A stretch of DNA of 64,000 nucleotides from Doryteuthis pealeii (GCA_023376005.1 CM042160.1:83362272-83426271), one strand, 5' to 3'; shown: positions 45,121-57,525, counted from the stretch's first letter. The notes: generated by a model from the letters alone, not told the origin. A program made the numbers and translations.

Positions 45121-46240
45121 TTGTGTGTTCATAAACTCCATCATATCCAAAAAAAATGGTTTAAATATCATAATTATTAGTGGAAAAAAAAAAAAAAAAA
45201 AAAAAACCCTCTTGTTTTGGTAAATGCTTTCACAGGGAAATTTGAGCCTGATTTCTTGACATGAAAAATAGCAAAAACTGTACAAAACATTTTTTTTTTT
45301 TTTTTTTTAAGAAAAAATTCTGATTTATTTGAAAGCAATGGAAAATGAGAAATAAGAAGATTTATATAAAACATTTTCCAATTTCTTTTTCTTTTTTTTT
45401 TGAATTTTTTTTATTTGGAAAAATTTTTTTTTTTTTTTGAATTTTTTTTTTTTTTTTTTCACCTTGGTTCTTATCAGTCCAATTTTCTTTCTTTTTTTTT
45501 TTTTTTTTCTCCTATTAACTCTTTCTGTATAAAATCTGTTCCTTCATAAAAAAAAAAAAAAAATAAAAAACTTGCAATAAAAGCAATCTAAGATTTCCAT
45601 TGAAAAAAAAAAATCAGCCCCCACCCCACTTGCTTTTATTTTTCAAATGAAAAACTGTTTTAATTCACAATAAAATAATTAAAAAAACCAAATTTTGGGT
45701 CAGCCTAAAATTCTTGTTTCTTCTTTGTTTTTATATAATCAATTTTTATTTCTTTTCTTTTTTCTAAAAGTTTTTTTGTTTTCAGTTTCAAAATGTCTTC
45801 AATGATATTTTTGGAAAAAAAAAAATTTTGAAAAATCAAGAATCAAAGTTTCTTAGGATTGTCATCTTGTCGCTTAAGGTAATTTTAGCATTTGTAGAAA
45901 ATGACAATAATTAATAATTTCTCATATTTCAAATTGATTTGTTGATTAGATGAAGTTTGTTTTTTTTCCTTTCGTCCTAAAAGTTGGAAATATCATTCCA
46001 GTTTTTATTGGTTATAATTCCATGAGGAATAAAAAAAGTTTAATTTTTGACTTTAGCTTCTTTCTCTTCTTTTTTTTTTTTTTTTTTTTTTTCTGTAGAA
46101 AAGACCTGTCCATTTCTTAATGTTTTTTGTATCACATGTAAAAAGGGAGGGAGGGGAGGATCTGTAATCCTCCCTTTGTACATACCTGCTCCCCTTTGCA
46201 GAGAACATTTCAATTTGCTTAACATTTTTCAAAATACATT

Positions 46241-46271
<31 letters not shown>

Positions 46272-46477
46272 CTTCTTCTTTCTTTCTTCAAATAATCTTC
46301 ATATTTCTTATTGTAACTTTTTCCCGCTAATTTTTTATAAAAAGTCCAAGTTAAAAGTGTGGTACGGGTAACCTGATGCCTACCAATTTGTAACATCACA
46401 GCCGTATTTTACAAAGTAAATCACCACCACCACCATTGAAAAATAATTGACCAAAAATCAGGGAATTATGATAATAA

Positions 46478-46995
46478 TGAATTTATTGTGTATAGTGCTC
46501 AGGTGCACCACAACTCATGTCTAGTACATAGAATAATGTATTAGTGTCAGGAACATGAACAGCGTACAGTAATAATATACATGTATGTGTGCGCGTTTTT
46601 GGATGGGAGTATCAGGTATAGTGTTTTGGCAGACTACATCGGCAGCCCACAACAGACGCAGGCAGCTTATTCCATGCCTCTGCAACTCTGAGCGTGAAAA
46701 TATGTTTCCGAAAAATCATGTGAGCTATGCTGTTTTCTGACGTGTGTTAGAAAGATGGAGATTAAAAAGGTGCTCAAGGTTGCTATTGTTTAAGATGATT
46801 AATGACCTTATGAACATTTACCAGGTCAGTTGCCAGACACACAGTTTGAACAAATCCATTGCCAGGGCAGCAAGACGTTCAGATATGGCAGATGCCTGAT
46901 GGGGGGTATTCGTTTGGTTGCACATCTCTGTACAGTTTCTAGGAGGTTAATGTTCTGAGCGAGATCGGGTTCCAGACTGGTGCTGCAAATTCCAA
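46478..46995 (-). pseudogene. LINE 3' fragment (same family as 29340-29900)
   Basis: Reverse orientation: the 3' tail is at 46478 (AATTTATTGTGTATAGTGCT). The coding tail, through matches to TTCCATGCCTCTGCAACTC and CTGCCAGGG-like blocks, runs to about 46990. Several frame breaks. Confidence 0.7.
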
Positions 46996-46999
46996 GTGT

Positions 47000-47790
47000 G
47001 GCCACACCATATCTTATCCAATTTTAATGAAAGTTTCAGTGTTGATTTATCAACAAATGAATTTTATATGCATTATTTATTCTATTTCAAAACTTTCTGA
47101 TTTTTTAAGGTCACTGAAATGACTACGCCTCCCTCCCCCTATTTTTGGGTGTAAAATATCGGTGGGTTATATATAATTTTGAAACTAATTACAGTAGGAA
47201 TAATAAGACTAAAAACTGTTGTTTCAAAAGAAGAAAAATTTAAAGAAGCACCTGGATGAAAATCTGAAAATTAAATGTAAAAAAAAAAAACTAAAAAAAA
47301 TTTTTATATTTTCTTTTACTTTGTTGTTTATGCCTTTTAGATTATCAGTGAAAAATTATACATCGATATATGTTTGTCTAAAAAGGTGGGGCCTAACTTT
47401 TCAATTGAGTTTTCTCCAAAATTTATTTGATAACAATTCTAAAGTAGGCTTGAATATTTGTTTTTAAGAATCTAAAAATAGGAATTCTAAAACTTAAAAT
47501 TAGGTGTTTCATATTTTAAATGAATTATAATCTATTAATTAGGTATATAAATTGTTGCTCTCAAGGTACATATGGGTGGTGCGAATGGTAATATTTATTT
47601 TAAAGAATTTAAATTTATTTCCATTGAATTAGTTTGATTGAAACGATTTAGTAATTTAAAGGAAAGTATTTGTTGATTAATAAGTCAACACAGAAAATTT
47701 TATCAAAATTAGATAATTCCCTGATTTTTGGTATTTTTTGTTTATCAATCTGGGGGGGTAAAGATATCTCATTTAAATTAGTATTAAAAA
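47000..47790. other. AT-rich spacer, no gene identified
   Basis: An 82-codon frame at 47219-47467 is Lys/Phe-rich and unrecognised. The rest is unassigned. Confidence 0.35.
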
Positions 47791-47794
47791 AGGG

Positions 47795-47966
47795 TTAGTT
47801 TCAAAGTTCCGTGATGGCTCCGATTACAACAAGAAGGTCCCCGAGTCTGACAAGAATACCTGAAGAAGGCCAGAGGGCATATCGGCCGAAACGTTATACA
47901 AATAACAATAAAGATGGGACAATAGTCCAAATAACGCAGATAATACTAATCTCAAACATTCAGAGA
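47795..47966 (+). mobile_element. Family E SINE, 3' part
   Basis: It contains CCTGAAGAAGGCCAGAGGGC and ATCGGCCGAAACGTTATAC, then AAAGATGGGACAATAGTCC. The tRNA-like head is missing. Confidence 0.6.
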
Positions 47967-47969
47967 AAT

Positions 47970-48716
47970 ATTATCAAAATGTTAGTCATTTTTCTGTACA
48001 TAGTGTATTTAATGTTTTATGTTATTGATTTCTAAGAAGAAACTTATAAGTCTTAAAATCTCTAATTACTTCACACAAAGCACCATTATTAAAAATACAA
48101 ATATTATATTTGCTTTTTTTTTTTTTTTTTGCTTTTTTACTGATGCTTATTGACTTAAACAAAAATTTTACCTTAGATAATTGATTTAATTTTAATTCGT
48201 TTTTAAATAAAAAATAATCACACAAATTGGTGCTACCTATTTTAGACTTTATTTTCCTTTTCCCCAATCATACTTGCATTAAAGAAAAAGTTCAGTTTAC
48301 CCTTATACTTTTAACCTCATTTATTTTTTATTGTAACTTTTTTTTTTTTTTTTTTTTTTTTTCTTGTGATGTTTAGTTTAGAAAGATGTTTTTTTTTTTT
48401 TTTTTTTTTTTAATGAAATCGTGCGAATGTAATTTCAAAAGAAAATCAAATGACGGAGTTAAAAATATAGAAAACTATCAGGAAATTTTCATAAAGAAAA
48501 GAAAATCTCTTTTTTTTATTAAAGAGGAGATAAAATCGTCTTTGCTCAAAGTTGTTCACTATCTTTTTTACAAGAGTTGATTTTTGTTTTAACAATTTTT
48601 AACCTTTTTTTTAATCATGATAAATATTTTTCAGTGATCGTATCTGATATACAAACAAGTAGGAGACGCTATCAATAAATACAGGCAATTGATGATAGCT
48701 ATCAATTAGACACACT

Positions 48717-48720
<4 letters not shown>
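47970..48720. other. AT-rich spacer with T runs
   Basis: T runs lie at 48114-48131, 48339-48362 and 48389-48411. No exon, RNA gene or repeat partner was recognised. Confidence 0.35.
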
Positions 48721-48762
<42 letters not shown>

Positions 48763-48765
<3 letters not shown>

Positions 48766-48999
48766 CAAAGGTACATGGTAAAAACCTACTCGAGTTTCAC
48801 CATAAGGATCTTCCACTGGATTAATCAAGATATTGATTAATTGCAGTTGATTGTACGTGTGTATTTTTTTGTGATAAACCGTTTATCGCAAAAAATACAC
48901 ACATGCAATTAATCAATATCTTGATTAATCCAGTGGATTTAACCCTGAAGATCCTTATGGTGAAACTCGAGTAGGTCATTACCGTGTACCTTTGATAAT
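48763..48999. repeat. Fold-back element, about 100-bp arms
   Basis: The left arm has TACTCGAGTTTCACCATAAG and TTAATCAAGATATTGATTAA. The right arm is the complement, with a short insertion (AACCCTGA). The centre is a TTTATCGCA/TGTGATAAA pair near 48870-48893. (TA)n precedes it. Confidence 0.85.
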
Positions 49000-49104
49000 A
49001 AATTTGCTCTAACGAATAGAGCACTTTATAGTTATATCGCTGTCTTATTGTGAAACTTGAATACTGTGACCATTTTCACCGGTAAGTCACTTTTTCCACA
49101 AATA

Positions 49105-49158
<54 letters not shown>

Positions 49159-49159
49159 G

Positions 49160-50600
49160 GTTTATGTGATAATAGCCACTCAGCAATGCATGCACCTTCA
49201 TTGCTCAATGGTGATGACCCCATGTAATATTCTGTGCTGGCCGGTTTGAAAAGGCACGAGTTAGAGACAAGTTCACAAGGACAAAAAAAAACATGACAAG
49301 ACAAAGTTTGATGACATGATGCTAAGGAAGGAGGAAGTTTTGACACTTTGTGCAGTTTGTGATCGATCAGACTTTTAGATCAACTTTAGATTTATGTTGT
49401 TAGCTGGCCAGAAAGTATGCTTAACTATAAGTCGACTGCTGGCTTCAATGATTTGGTCTTTGCTTATTTTCTAACAACTTCTTCTGGGACAACATTATCA
49501 CCCTGACAGGTGATCTGGATCTGTTCTTTTATATCTGAATATATGAAGACTTCTCCCATCCCTAACACCATGGATCAGAAATTGACTTCATGGCTCCTAT
49601 TTCTTCTAAAATTGTGATCATTACTTTTCCCAGACTGAATGACACCAACCTTCAGGCCATTAACTTTTCAAGACCCATTATCTCTTAAAACTAGTCACTA
49701 GATATTTATCTTTAAGTGGGTTCAATACAAGGTCGTTGTACTTTTTTTTTTTATGGCTTTCCTGATCCTTCGCTTGACTGATGTGGTGATCCTTTGTTCT
49801 TTTATGAACATATACATACATATGGATACAATATATTCTATTTTTCCTTTGACTCTGTGTTCCCTTAACCATTGTGTCAGTTAACTGAACGTTCGCGTTA
49901 TCACTCTTTTTCAAAAATTTTAATTTATAATTTCGCAAAGTTATGGAAGCCTAGATGTGTGAAAATTTCCTACAAAAAAGTTACACTGCATAGCCAAAAC
50001 GCATAAAAAAATTTTTAAAAAACACAACAAGGATACACACACTGAAGAGTTGGTTCAAGTCAAAGACTAAAAATCCAGACTTTCTGAAAAGAAAAAAAAG
50101 GGGGAATAACTTATGTCCCTTTTAGTCTTTTGTAAAAAAAAAGAACTATTGTTAGTAATAATTTTTTAAATACATAAAAATCTCTGAAAATATGTTACTT
50201 AGATTTTTGGATAGATTTATGGTGAAAATATTGACTGCGACAGACGTGATTTGAGACATTTAAAATTCACAATTAAATGTTTAAGTGAATTAAAAAAAAA
50301 AAGGCCAATTGAATCATAGAAAATCCTTTTTTCTTTTTCTTTTTTTTTCATTAATTCAAAAAAAAAAATGTTTTTTAAACTACAAAAAGAAAACATTCTA
50401 CATAAATTATTTTTTGAGTTTTAAGAAAATAACTTAAATTTTCAAATCACTTTTTTCGGGTATTGAATTTTTACACATTTTTTTTATATGTGTTCTTCAG
50501 GATTTGATATTTCTAGAAATGTAAAAATTAGGGACCGGAATTTTTTTTTCTTCAAATGAACAACACTGTTGCCTCCCCCCATTCTGAATTGATAGAAAAA
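49160..50600. other. Spacer, no gene identified
   Basis: 49390-49680 is moderately complex, but every frame is interrupted. 50000-50600 is homopolymer-rich. (TA)n at 49106-49155 and 50618-50668 flank it. Confidence 0.35.
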
Positions 50601-50611
50601 TGTTTTGTTTT

Positions 50612-50668
<57 letters not shown>

Positions 50669-50814
50669 GAATTAAGCTATTCATTATAAAATTAAGTCAT
50701 CAATGAATTAAGTAGTGAAAATTTCATTAAAATCGGACAATTCTCTGATTTTTGGCAATAGTTTAAAAATTAAAAAAAAAAAATTATTTTATTACCTCCC
50801 CTTACAGAGTTAGC

Positions 50815-50849
<35 letters not shown>

Positions 50850-50858
<9 letters not shown>

Positions 50859-50998
50859 ATCCACAGCCACATGTTTCGACTTATCAAGTCTCTTCAGTGT
50901 GGCTAGACATTTGTAAGCTACCTACAACTGGGATTGAAATCCAATCGGTCAGTGTCAGTCTGTCACTTTAACCATCAGGCTGTCATCACCTACTGAAT
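50850..50998 (-). mobile_element. tRNA-head element with hammerhead-like fold
   Basis: Minus strand: the tRNA-like head (about 50998-50935) has CCTGATGGTTAAAGTGACAG (A box) and GGATTTCAATCCCAG (B box). After a spacer comes a hammerhead-like hairpin cluster (50904-50865). A (TA)n tract adjoins. This is the third example of the tRNA-plus-hammerhead architecture. Confidence 0.6.
50865..50904 (-). ncRNA. Hammerhead-like RNA lacking stem III
   Basis: Minus strand: AGCCACA, CTGAAGA, stem II GACTT-GAT-AAGTC, GAAA, CA, TGTGGCT. The 7-bp stem I and 5-bp stem II are perfect, and CTGAAGA fits the CUGANGA core. Only CA remains between GAAA and stem I, so stem III and the UH cleavage dinucleotide are missing. 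Probably inactive. Confidence 0.5.
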
Positions 50999-51244
50999 GT
51001 GAAGGGCATTTTAACTGTTTTTAATACACATATCGCTTTGTATGTAAAGGCCGTCATAGAGTGCTCCACCCCTTATATAGGAGAGCGCTGCGTTTACGCT
51101 TTTAGTTGGCGGTCATCAGCGAAAATTCCCCCCAGAGTGCTCAACCTTAGGGGGATATATATATATATATTTGAGGATTGATTTTTAGAACTCAGGTAAA
51201 TATTTCTCCTATGAATACAACTGTTATTAATATTTTTTATGCTT

Positions 51245-51335
51245 ACTTGCATAGGAAGTCACCACACACACACACACACACACCCTGAGATCCTTATTTT
51301 ACAATCTCTTGTGTGTGTGTGTGTGTGTGTGTGCC
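51245..51335. repeat. (CA)n / (GT)n inverted microsatellites
   Basis: (CA)n at 51263-51284 and (TG)n at 51310-51333 form an inverted pair around a short spacer. Confidence 0.9.
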
Positions 51336-51479
51336 CTTTAAATTTGTTTCTACTGCTGCTGTTTTGAAATGTGACATTAGCAGTGAATGTCAAAAGTTGA
51401 TAATAAAATATTCTCTGTATCATGTGGGTCAAATAATTTCTTTTAGGGTTGTGTCTTGTTGAATTACTATTTTTTTTTT

Positions 51480-51600
51480 TTAGGGACCTACATTGATCAG
51501 CTATGCCTGGATTCTGGATGTTGTGCAGAGAACCTCCCAGGGGGGCAATGACAGATAGTGATAGTGATAGTTGGGGTTTATCATCATAAATAACAACACA
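51480..51600 (+). mobile_element. LINE 3'-tail fragment
   Basis: AGGGACCTACATTGATCAGC and GGCAATGACAGATAGTGAT match the LINE tail at 11940-12020. Preceded by a T run. Confidence 0.5.
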
Positions 51601-51859
51601 AAATATTTTTTCCCAAATCATTACCGTTTTTTTTTGTTTTTTTTAGGAAATGAGTTTAAAGGTTGAAAATTAGAGCGATGGAATGACGGAAATAAGTGAA
51701 AGATTTACTGCCGTTAAAAGATTCCGTAATGTTGGGGAAAGAAAAATGTTTAAATGTCATTGAATAATTCTTTTTTTCAATTGAAATATCTTAATTGATC
51801 TCAATAATTCAAATAAAAATAAATAAGGATTACAGATAATGAAAAACTATTCAACATTG

Positions 51860-51992
51860 TACAGATAACAATAAAGATAAGGATAATAGTCCAAATAATC
51901 CAAATGATACTAATCATCAAGCCTCATCTCAAAAATTCAGAGATGAAATATTCACTTGTAGAGATGAAATGGACATTGAATATATTGTTATT

Positions 51993-52061
<69 letters not shown>

Positions 52062-52062
52062 A
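51860..52062 (+). repeat. Family E end followed by (CT)n
   Basis: GATAAGGATAATAGTCCAAA and CCTCATCTCAAAAATTCAG match family E ends. A (CT)n tract fills 51998-52058. Confidence 0.65.
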
Positions 52063-52869
52063 TGGAAAATTCAGGATTTGTTATTTTTCAGCGAAAAAAA
52101 TAGACTAATTTTAATTATCAATAAAACACCATAAAACCGAGAAATATTTTAATTTTAATGATAAAATAAAACAAATTTTGTTTGTTTATGTTTCTAAGCA
52201 TTTTTTTTTTTTTTTTTTTTTTTTTTTTCAGGACTTCTCTTTTCAAGCTAAAATCTTAGACCCAGGTTATCCCTAACTCAAACCCAATATACCTGAAACT
52301 CTTAACACAATTGCCAGTCATTTTTATATGAAATTGGTAGATAGCCTAAAAAAGTTTGATTTATGGTTATTTTTTTAATCATTTAATTTCAGATAAAAAT
52401 GTCTGTAAAATGATGTTCAGTTTTAACCCGCAGTAACAATTCCAAAAGATTTTCTTAAAATGCAACCCCCAACTTTATGACAAGTTATCCAGTTTAGTTA
52501 TTTCCTTGAAAATACCTATCCCCCACTGGAAATATTTTGAGATTTCCAAATTAATTCCAAAGGAAATAATCATTATTTGACAAACAGTGAACCCACATTT
52601 GCATTTGATAAGGGAATATTATATAAGGCAGAAGGTGGGTATATTTTGTTTCAAACTTTTGAAATTTCAGGTTCCCATTGAAAAGAGGGAATATTTAAAA
52701 CATCAGAGAGAGAGAGAGAGAGAACAGGGACAAAAGGCAGTTTCCAACTGGGTCCTATTGACAAAGATGTTGTCAAACAATACAAAAAAAAACAAATCAG
52801 CCGAAGCATAGAGGTCAGATAGGCAGCAACAAGATTCTTCATGTGTTGCTTCCTTGACATTTGATATTT

Positions 52870-54617
52870 TTCCACAGAATCTTCCAGTGAATAAACAACG
52901 AATGATAGTTTTGAGCCAGGGACAAAGTTTAAGGGAACTTACAGTCATTTAAAAGTCCATAGATATTTCATTGAACTTATTAGGAGTGATGTATCTTCAA
53001 ACTTCGGGGCTTGTCTTGTTAATGCCATACTATTAGATCTATTGAATATGGGTTTTCTTGATCCAAACATTCACTTAAAAGACATTATTCTAGACAAATC
53101 TAAAATAGGGAAAAGGCAAAAATAAAAGTAACCAACCATCAGGAGCATATCTAGGATTATGACGATCTCATGTGCATTGGAGTTGATTGTAGATTGGATA
53201 AGGACACTTTGGAATACAAGGAAGTTACAGTGGAAAATGGTAACAAAAAGATTTTAAAAAGCAAAGGACCAGAGCGCCACTTAACATTCACAAGAGAGAT
53301 TGACACTTCAAGTGAATATCTCAGCCACTGACTCACACCCAACATAGGTGTAACTGATGTTCTTCTAGCAGAGGATATTGCTGCTGTTATAGAAGAGTAC
53401 AACAGTTTGAATACTGACAAATCAGTTCTGTTGGACAATACCAGTACAAACAATGGTTGTGAAGCATCAATGGTGACAGCTCTGGAGAGAAAAAACTAAA
53501 AAGGAAGATACACATCATTGGCTGTTCACTTCATGAAAATGAACTTCCATTTAGATATGAATCTTTAAAACAATTAATGGAACTACATTAAACCCTACTA
53601 CTTTTATTGATCCTCAAAGGAAACTTTGTGGAAGTAATTACTACGATTTGCCCCGGGTAGAATTTTAACTTATCAGTGGTCCTCTGGATGATTTTTATTT
53701 CCCTGCAGAGGATGATCTAAGTGGTGACCAATAATTACTTCTTGAATATGCTGTAGACATTTCTCGGGGGGAAAGTGAACCCTAGATTTGTTTCTTGAAA
53801 GATTGGACCACTGAGTCAAGCAAGATGGCTAACTTTAGCCATCAGGTTAATGTGCTTATGGACCAGAAGTGCATATCTACCAGAACTCTCAGATAAATTA
53901 TGCAACATTGTCCAATTTGTTATTCAAGTGTATTCAGTTAGTTGGTTCAAAATAAAAAGGGGTAATGATTTCTATAAATAACAACTGTATATCTTTAATA
54001 TGATCTACAAAGTAAAGCAAAAGTCAACAGAAATTCAAAATGTTGCATTAAAAAATGTACAGCACAATTCTTTTGCTTTGCTTCCAGAAAACATTTTTTT
54101 GTTCGTGTTAAAGTCCAATGAATTGGATGTGAGGGAAGAGGCCATAAAAAATATTTTGTTCATCAGGTAAATAAACATTTATTCATACTTAATTAGTTAT
54201 GTCAATTTATGAAAATAATTATCTTTTCAAATTGCATCGCAAAAATATAATCAAGTATGGGTAAATTTTTCAATATTTTTTTCAGAAGTAGCAAACTACA
54301 ATTTAAAAAATTACTTAATTCAATTTTAAAGCCACATATTAGTGAACTTTGACCTCTCACAAAGTGGGGTTTGTGAACCTGAACTTACAGAAGGTTTTTT
54401 TGAAGGAATGAATGAACTAGAATGTCTACGGAATGGAACAGAATTGAAATTTCCAAATTTACCTGCCTACTCACAAAGTGTGGAAAGAGCTGTTAAATCA
54501 ACAATGGAATCTTCGCAGATTGTGTATGGACAGGAAACAAGGCACAAGCACATTATAACGAAATCATTGTGCCACCAAATAAGACCTACATTTTCATTGA
54601 AAGGAAAATACACTTAA
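52870..54617 (+). pseudogene. Decayed gene of a multi-copy, transposon-like animal family
   Basis: Successive frames give a protein-like series broken by stops. In order: LLDLLNMGFLDPNIHLKDII with LDKSKIG; MCIGVDCRLDKDTLEY with GPERHLTFTREI; VIEEYNSLN with SVLLDNTSTNNG; IIGCSLHENELPFR; then, after AT-rich DNA that may be an intron, FPNLPAYSQSVERAVK and QETRHKHIITKSL near 54450-54570. I recall this pattern (LLDNT.TN.G, IGC.LHQNELPFR, HSQSVER.VK) from uncharacterised multi-copy proteins in many invertebrates. Its function is unknown to me. At least five in-frame stops and a shift make this copy dead. Repeat abundance suggests mobile origin. Confidence 0.6.
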
Positions 54618-54979
54618 TTTAATTCTATTGTTACATAATCTTATATATTGCAGGAGATTTTAGTGCAATGTTCACTGAACAATGCAAATTTAAAATATTG
54701 AATATATTTTCCATTTCGATATATCTAATGAAAAATATCAATTTTATCTCCATTTATTATTGAAATAATTAAGTTTTGAAGTCAGTTTGTCAGCAAAATA
54801 CTGCGGAAATGAGGTAGTTGTGTATATTTTTGCTGGTGAGATTTAAAAATTAAATGCTCAAATGAGTTTTAAAGTTAGGAATCTAATTTTTGATGTCAGT
54901 TCTTATAACACCAAACCCCAGCTTTCGCCACGAAAGCTATATTGAATTTCCAAAAAAGATGAAAAATCAACCTGCCCTA

Positions 54980-55142
54980 CTGATTCAGTTAATCAAAAAT
55001 ATTGTTGGTCAATGGGAGATTACTCTTGCTTTGATTACTCAAAAATTTTGCTGGTCAAGGGGAGATTACTCTTGCTTGATTACTCAAAAATTTTGCTGGT
55101 CAAGGGGAGATTACTCTGCTTCTATGTATAATTATCTCCCTT
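54980..55142 (+). repeat. Tandem repeat, about 47-50 bp x 3
   Basis: The unit contains ATTACTCAAAAATTTTGCTG and GGGGAGATTACTCTTGCTTG. The copies differ by small indels. Confidence 0.85.
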
Positions 55143-55184
55143 AGTAGCTTAACGTAATAAATATTTTTTACATTGTTTTCTTTT

Positions 55185-55875
55185 TTCTTTTAATTCATGT
55201 TTTATAAAAAATAAAATATAATGTGTACAGAGAAGTATGTTTTAGTTAAACAGATGTTTACAAATGGGTTAAACTTTGATTAGCCACAACGAGCCTGAGT
55301 GAAAAAGACAATATATCGAGTCGAAACACAGTGACTCTTCGATAAAGGAAAGTAGAAAAGGTCACACGGACATAAAAGGACACATTTCTGTTGATTTCCT
55401 ACAAAAATACGACAATGTTTGGTCCATTTTATAATTTTCTTTGAATTTCGTGAGCACACGAATATACGGTATATTTTTTGGTAAATTGTTGAAGTGACAT
55501 TTACAAAAAAAAGAGTGAAAATCCAGGAAAATGAAAAACACTGAAATATGCCGAATAGTCCTTTCTGTTTTGTAGTTTGATTTTCTGCAGGAATCTGGAA
55601 ATTGCTGATCAAAGGGAAATAAGTCAATTTCTAGGTAAAATTAAATGAGTTATCTCCCTTAGATTAAATACCTTTACTTTTTATTTAAAGTGATTTTTTC
55701 TCTCTTTTATTTCATGTTTTATAAAAAATAAAATCTGATGTGTATGGAAAATCATTTTTTAATCAATTAAATATTTACAAAGAGGCTAAAAATGGGTTTT
55801 CCACCCAAAACCTGAGTCAAAAAGACAGTCCATCGAGTGGAAACACAATGACTCTTCGATAAAGAAAAAGTTCAG
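55185..55875 (+). repeat. Diverged direct duplication (period about 510 bp)
   Basis: 55185-55345 and 55700-55870 share TTCATGTTTTATAAAAAATA, GAGCCTGAGT/AACCTGAGT and GTGACTCTTCGATAAAG. ATTATCTCCCTTAG also recurs at 55130 and 55652. No gene is seen. Confidence 0.6.
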
Positions 55876-55961
55876 GGCAAAGTGGTCAGAAAAAAAGGGC
55901 ACCACTATGAACAGTGCTTCCTACTACCAACTCTTTAGGCAATAAGTAAAAAAAAAAAAAA

Positions 55962-56062
55962 GTAAAGTCGTCGGGGTGGCCTAAAGTTGGTATCAGCCAA
56001 ACAGCGAGGGCCGGTATCGAACCAGGAAACTTGTGATTCGCAGACAGACGCTCTACTGACCT
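55962..56062 (-). mobile_element. Family A SINE, internally deleted
   Basis: The tail GTCGTCGGGGTGGCCTAAAG is joined directly to the B-box part GGCCGGTATCGAACCAGG. About 140 bp of the body is missing. Confidence 0.75.
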
Positions 56063-56571
56063 TTGTGTATATAACGAAAAAAGTACACCTGTAAACAGTG
56101 TAAACACCTGTAAAAATTTGTTCTTTAAGCAAAATTCACCTTATCTATTGAATGATCCTTGTATTTGACTTAATCTGCAAACCAAAAAGTCAACAAAAAT
56201 AATAAACCAAACTTATTTGAGTCGTTGATGAACAAAATGTAGGATAATTATTTCTAATATAAATTGCAATATAAATACCAAAATAAAGATAGAATTATTG
56301 TCAAAATATGTATACCGTTAAATTTCAATCATACTAAAAGAAAAGAAAAATAAAAAGCATTGTGATTCATTTTCAAATGGATGAACTAAGGATTCGGCAG
56401 ATAAGCGACACCAGATTTTTGCATTTCATTTCATACGATTTTGTATTTTTTGAAGGAACACCAACCAGTAAGTTAAGATTAGCAGAAACTGGATAATTTA
56501 ACTATTACTACACTTTATATGTTTACGTAAGAGCTATTGCTGATAGTTCAATATGTGAAAAACATATTTGT

Positions 56572-57175
56572 TTTGTTTTGTTTTATTTTACGGCATATCA
56601 ACCTCAGTGGGTCATTTAATGCCGATAAAGTTTTGAAATAAATCAATTCTTAATGGATAATACAATTTTTTTATAAATACATTTTTCTATTTAACCCATA
56701 GATGGGACCCTAACAGGTACTACCACTCCGGGTCAGAGTGGACCAGGGAGCTATGGTGATGAAGGGGTGCTCCACATTCCCCAAACCTCCAAAACTGGAA
56801 CCTCACCATCAGATAGAGTTTAACGTCATTCCCAGGACATGTAGACCCGCAGCCACCGCCTTCTAGCACCCATATGATTAAAAGGGGTTGGGGGTTGCCA
56901 TAAGGGCAATAGGGTTGGGGGCAATCATATAGGTGCTAGGGCTTGATGTGACCAGCCGATTGATCGGAGGGAGCCTCTCCGACCGCCCGTCTAGCCCAAG
57001 ATAGGGCCAAAGTGGAGTATTGCATGTCATGAACTGCTTATCCACCTGGGTTCTATCCTTAAGCATCACGGGTCGCCACCCACGGCCAACAGGTGGCCCC
57101 ATTGGGGAAGTCTTATCCCTCTGCAGAGGTGCAGTCGGTGCATTCTAACGCCTCAGCCGACAGGGCGGGTGAAAA
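56572..57175 (+). repeat. Hairpin module plus family D, longest copy
   Basis: The module is at 56572-56632. Family D runs to about 57175 with GGGTCAGAGTGGACCAGG, GACCGCCCGTCTAGCCC and GCAGTCGGTGCATTCTAACG. It matches 30512-31030 closely over the first 450 bases, which defines a single element of about 600 bp. Confidence 0.7.
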
Positions 57176-57179
57176 GCAT

Positions 57180-57525
57180 AATAATCTTCATTTTAACTCT
57201 CTCTTACTCTTTCTTTCTTTCCTTCTTTGCATCGTCTCATTAGCATTATTTTTCTTAGATTATCGCTTCCACGCTCTCACCCCCTCTCTATCTTTCCCCT
57301 ACTCTTTTCTTTCTTTCTTTCTTATTATATTTTGCTGTATAGCATATCCTTTTTCTTCCCTTTCTTTCTTTAAAATAAAAATGGAATGGTCGATTATTTA
57401 CCTGAAGTGACTACATTCATAAGAAAGAAAAAGTTTGGTGAATAAGCAGATAATCAGGATTTACATTTTTGTAATCTTGGACGATTTGGACGATCTCATT
57501 TTCAACCAGAGGATTTCATTCAAAA
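57180..57525 (+). repeat. Dispersed repeat, family F, with TC-rich leader
   Basis: The order is a CT-rich leader, TATCGCTTCCACGCTCTCAC, then TTCTTCCCTTTCTTTCTTTA and the conserved ATTATTTACCTGAAGTGAC block. Confidence 0.6.

Larger units (their letters stand above)
42472..46400 (+). other. Probable long 3' UTR of Smad2/3 and downstream flank
   Basis: After the stop come CTG repeats (42472-42502), T runs, CAT and CAG repeats, a CT tract (42822-42862) and many A/T homopolymers. From 42472 to about 46400 I see no family A-F SINE and no Helitron, in contrast to the rest of the window. This is what purifying selection on a transcribed UTR would produce. The end of the mRNA is not defined; several AATAAA-like hexamers exist. 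Open frames here are low complexity. Confidence 0.5.
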
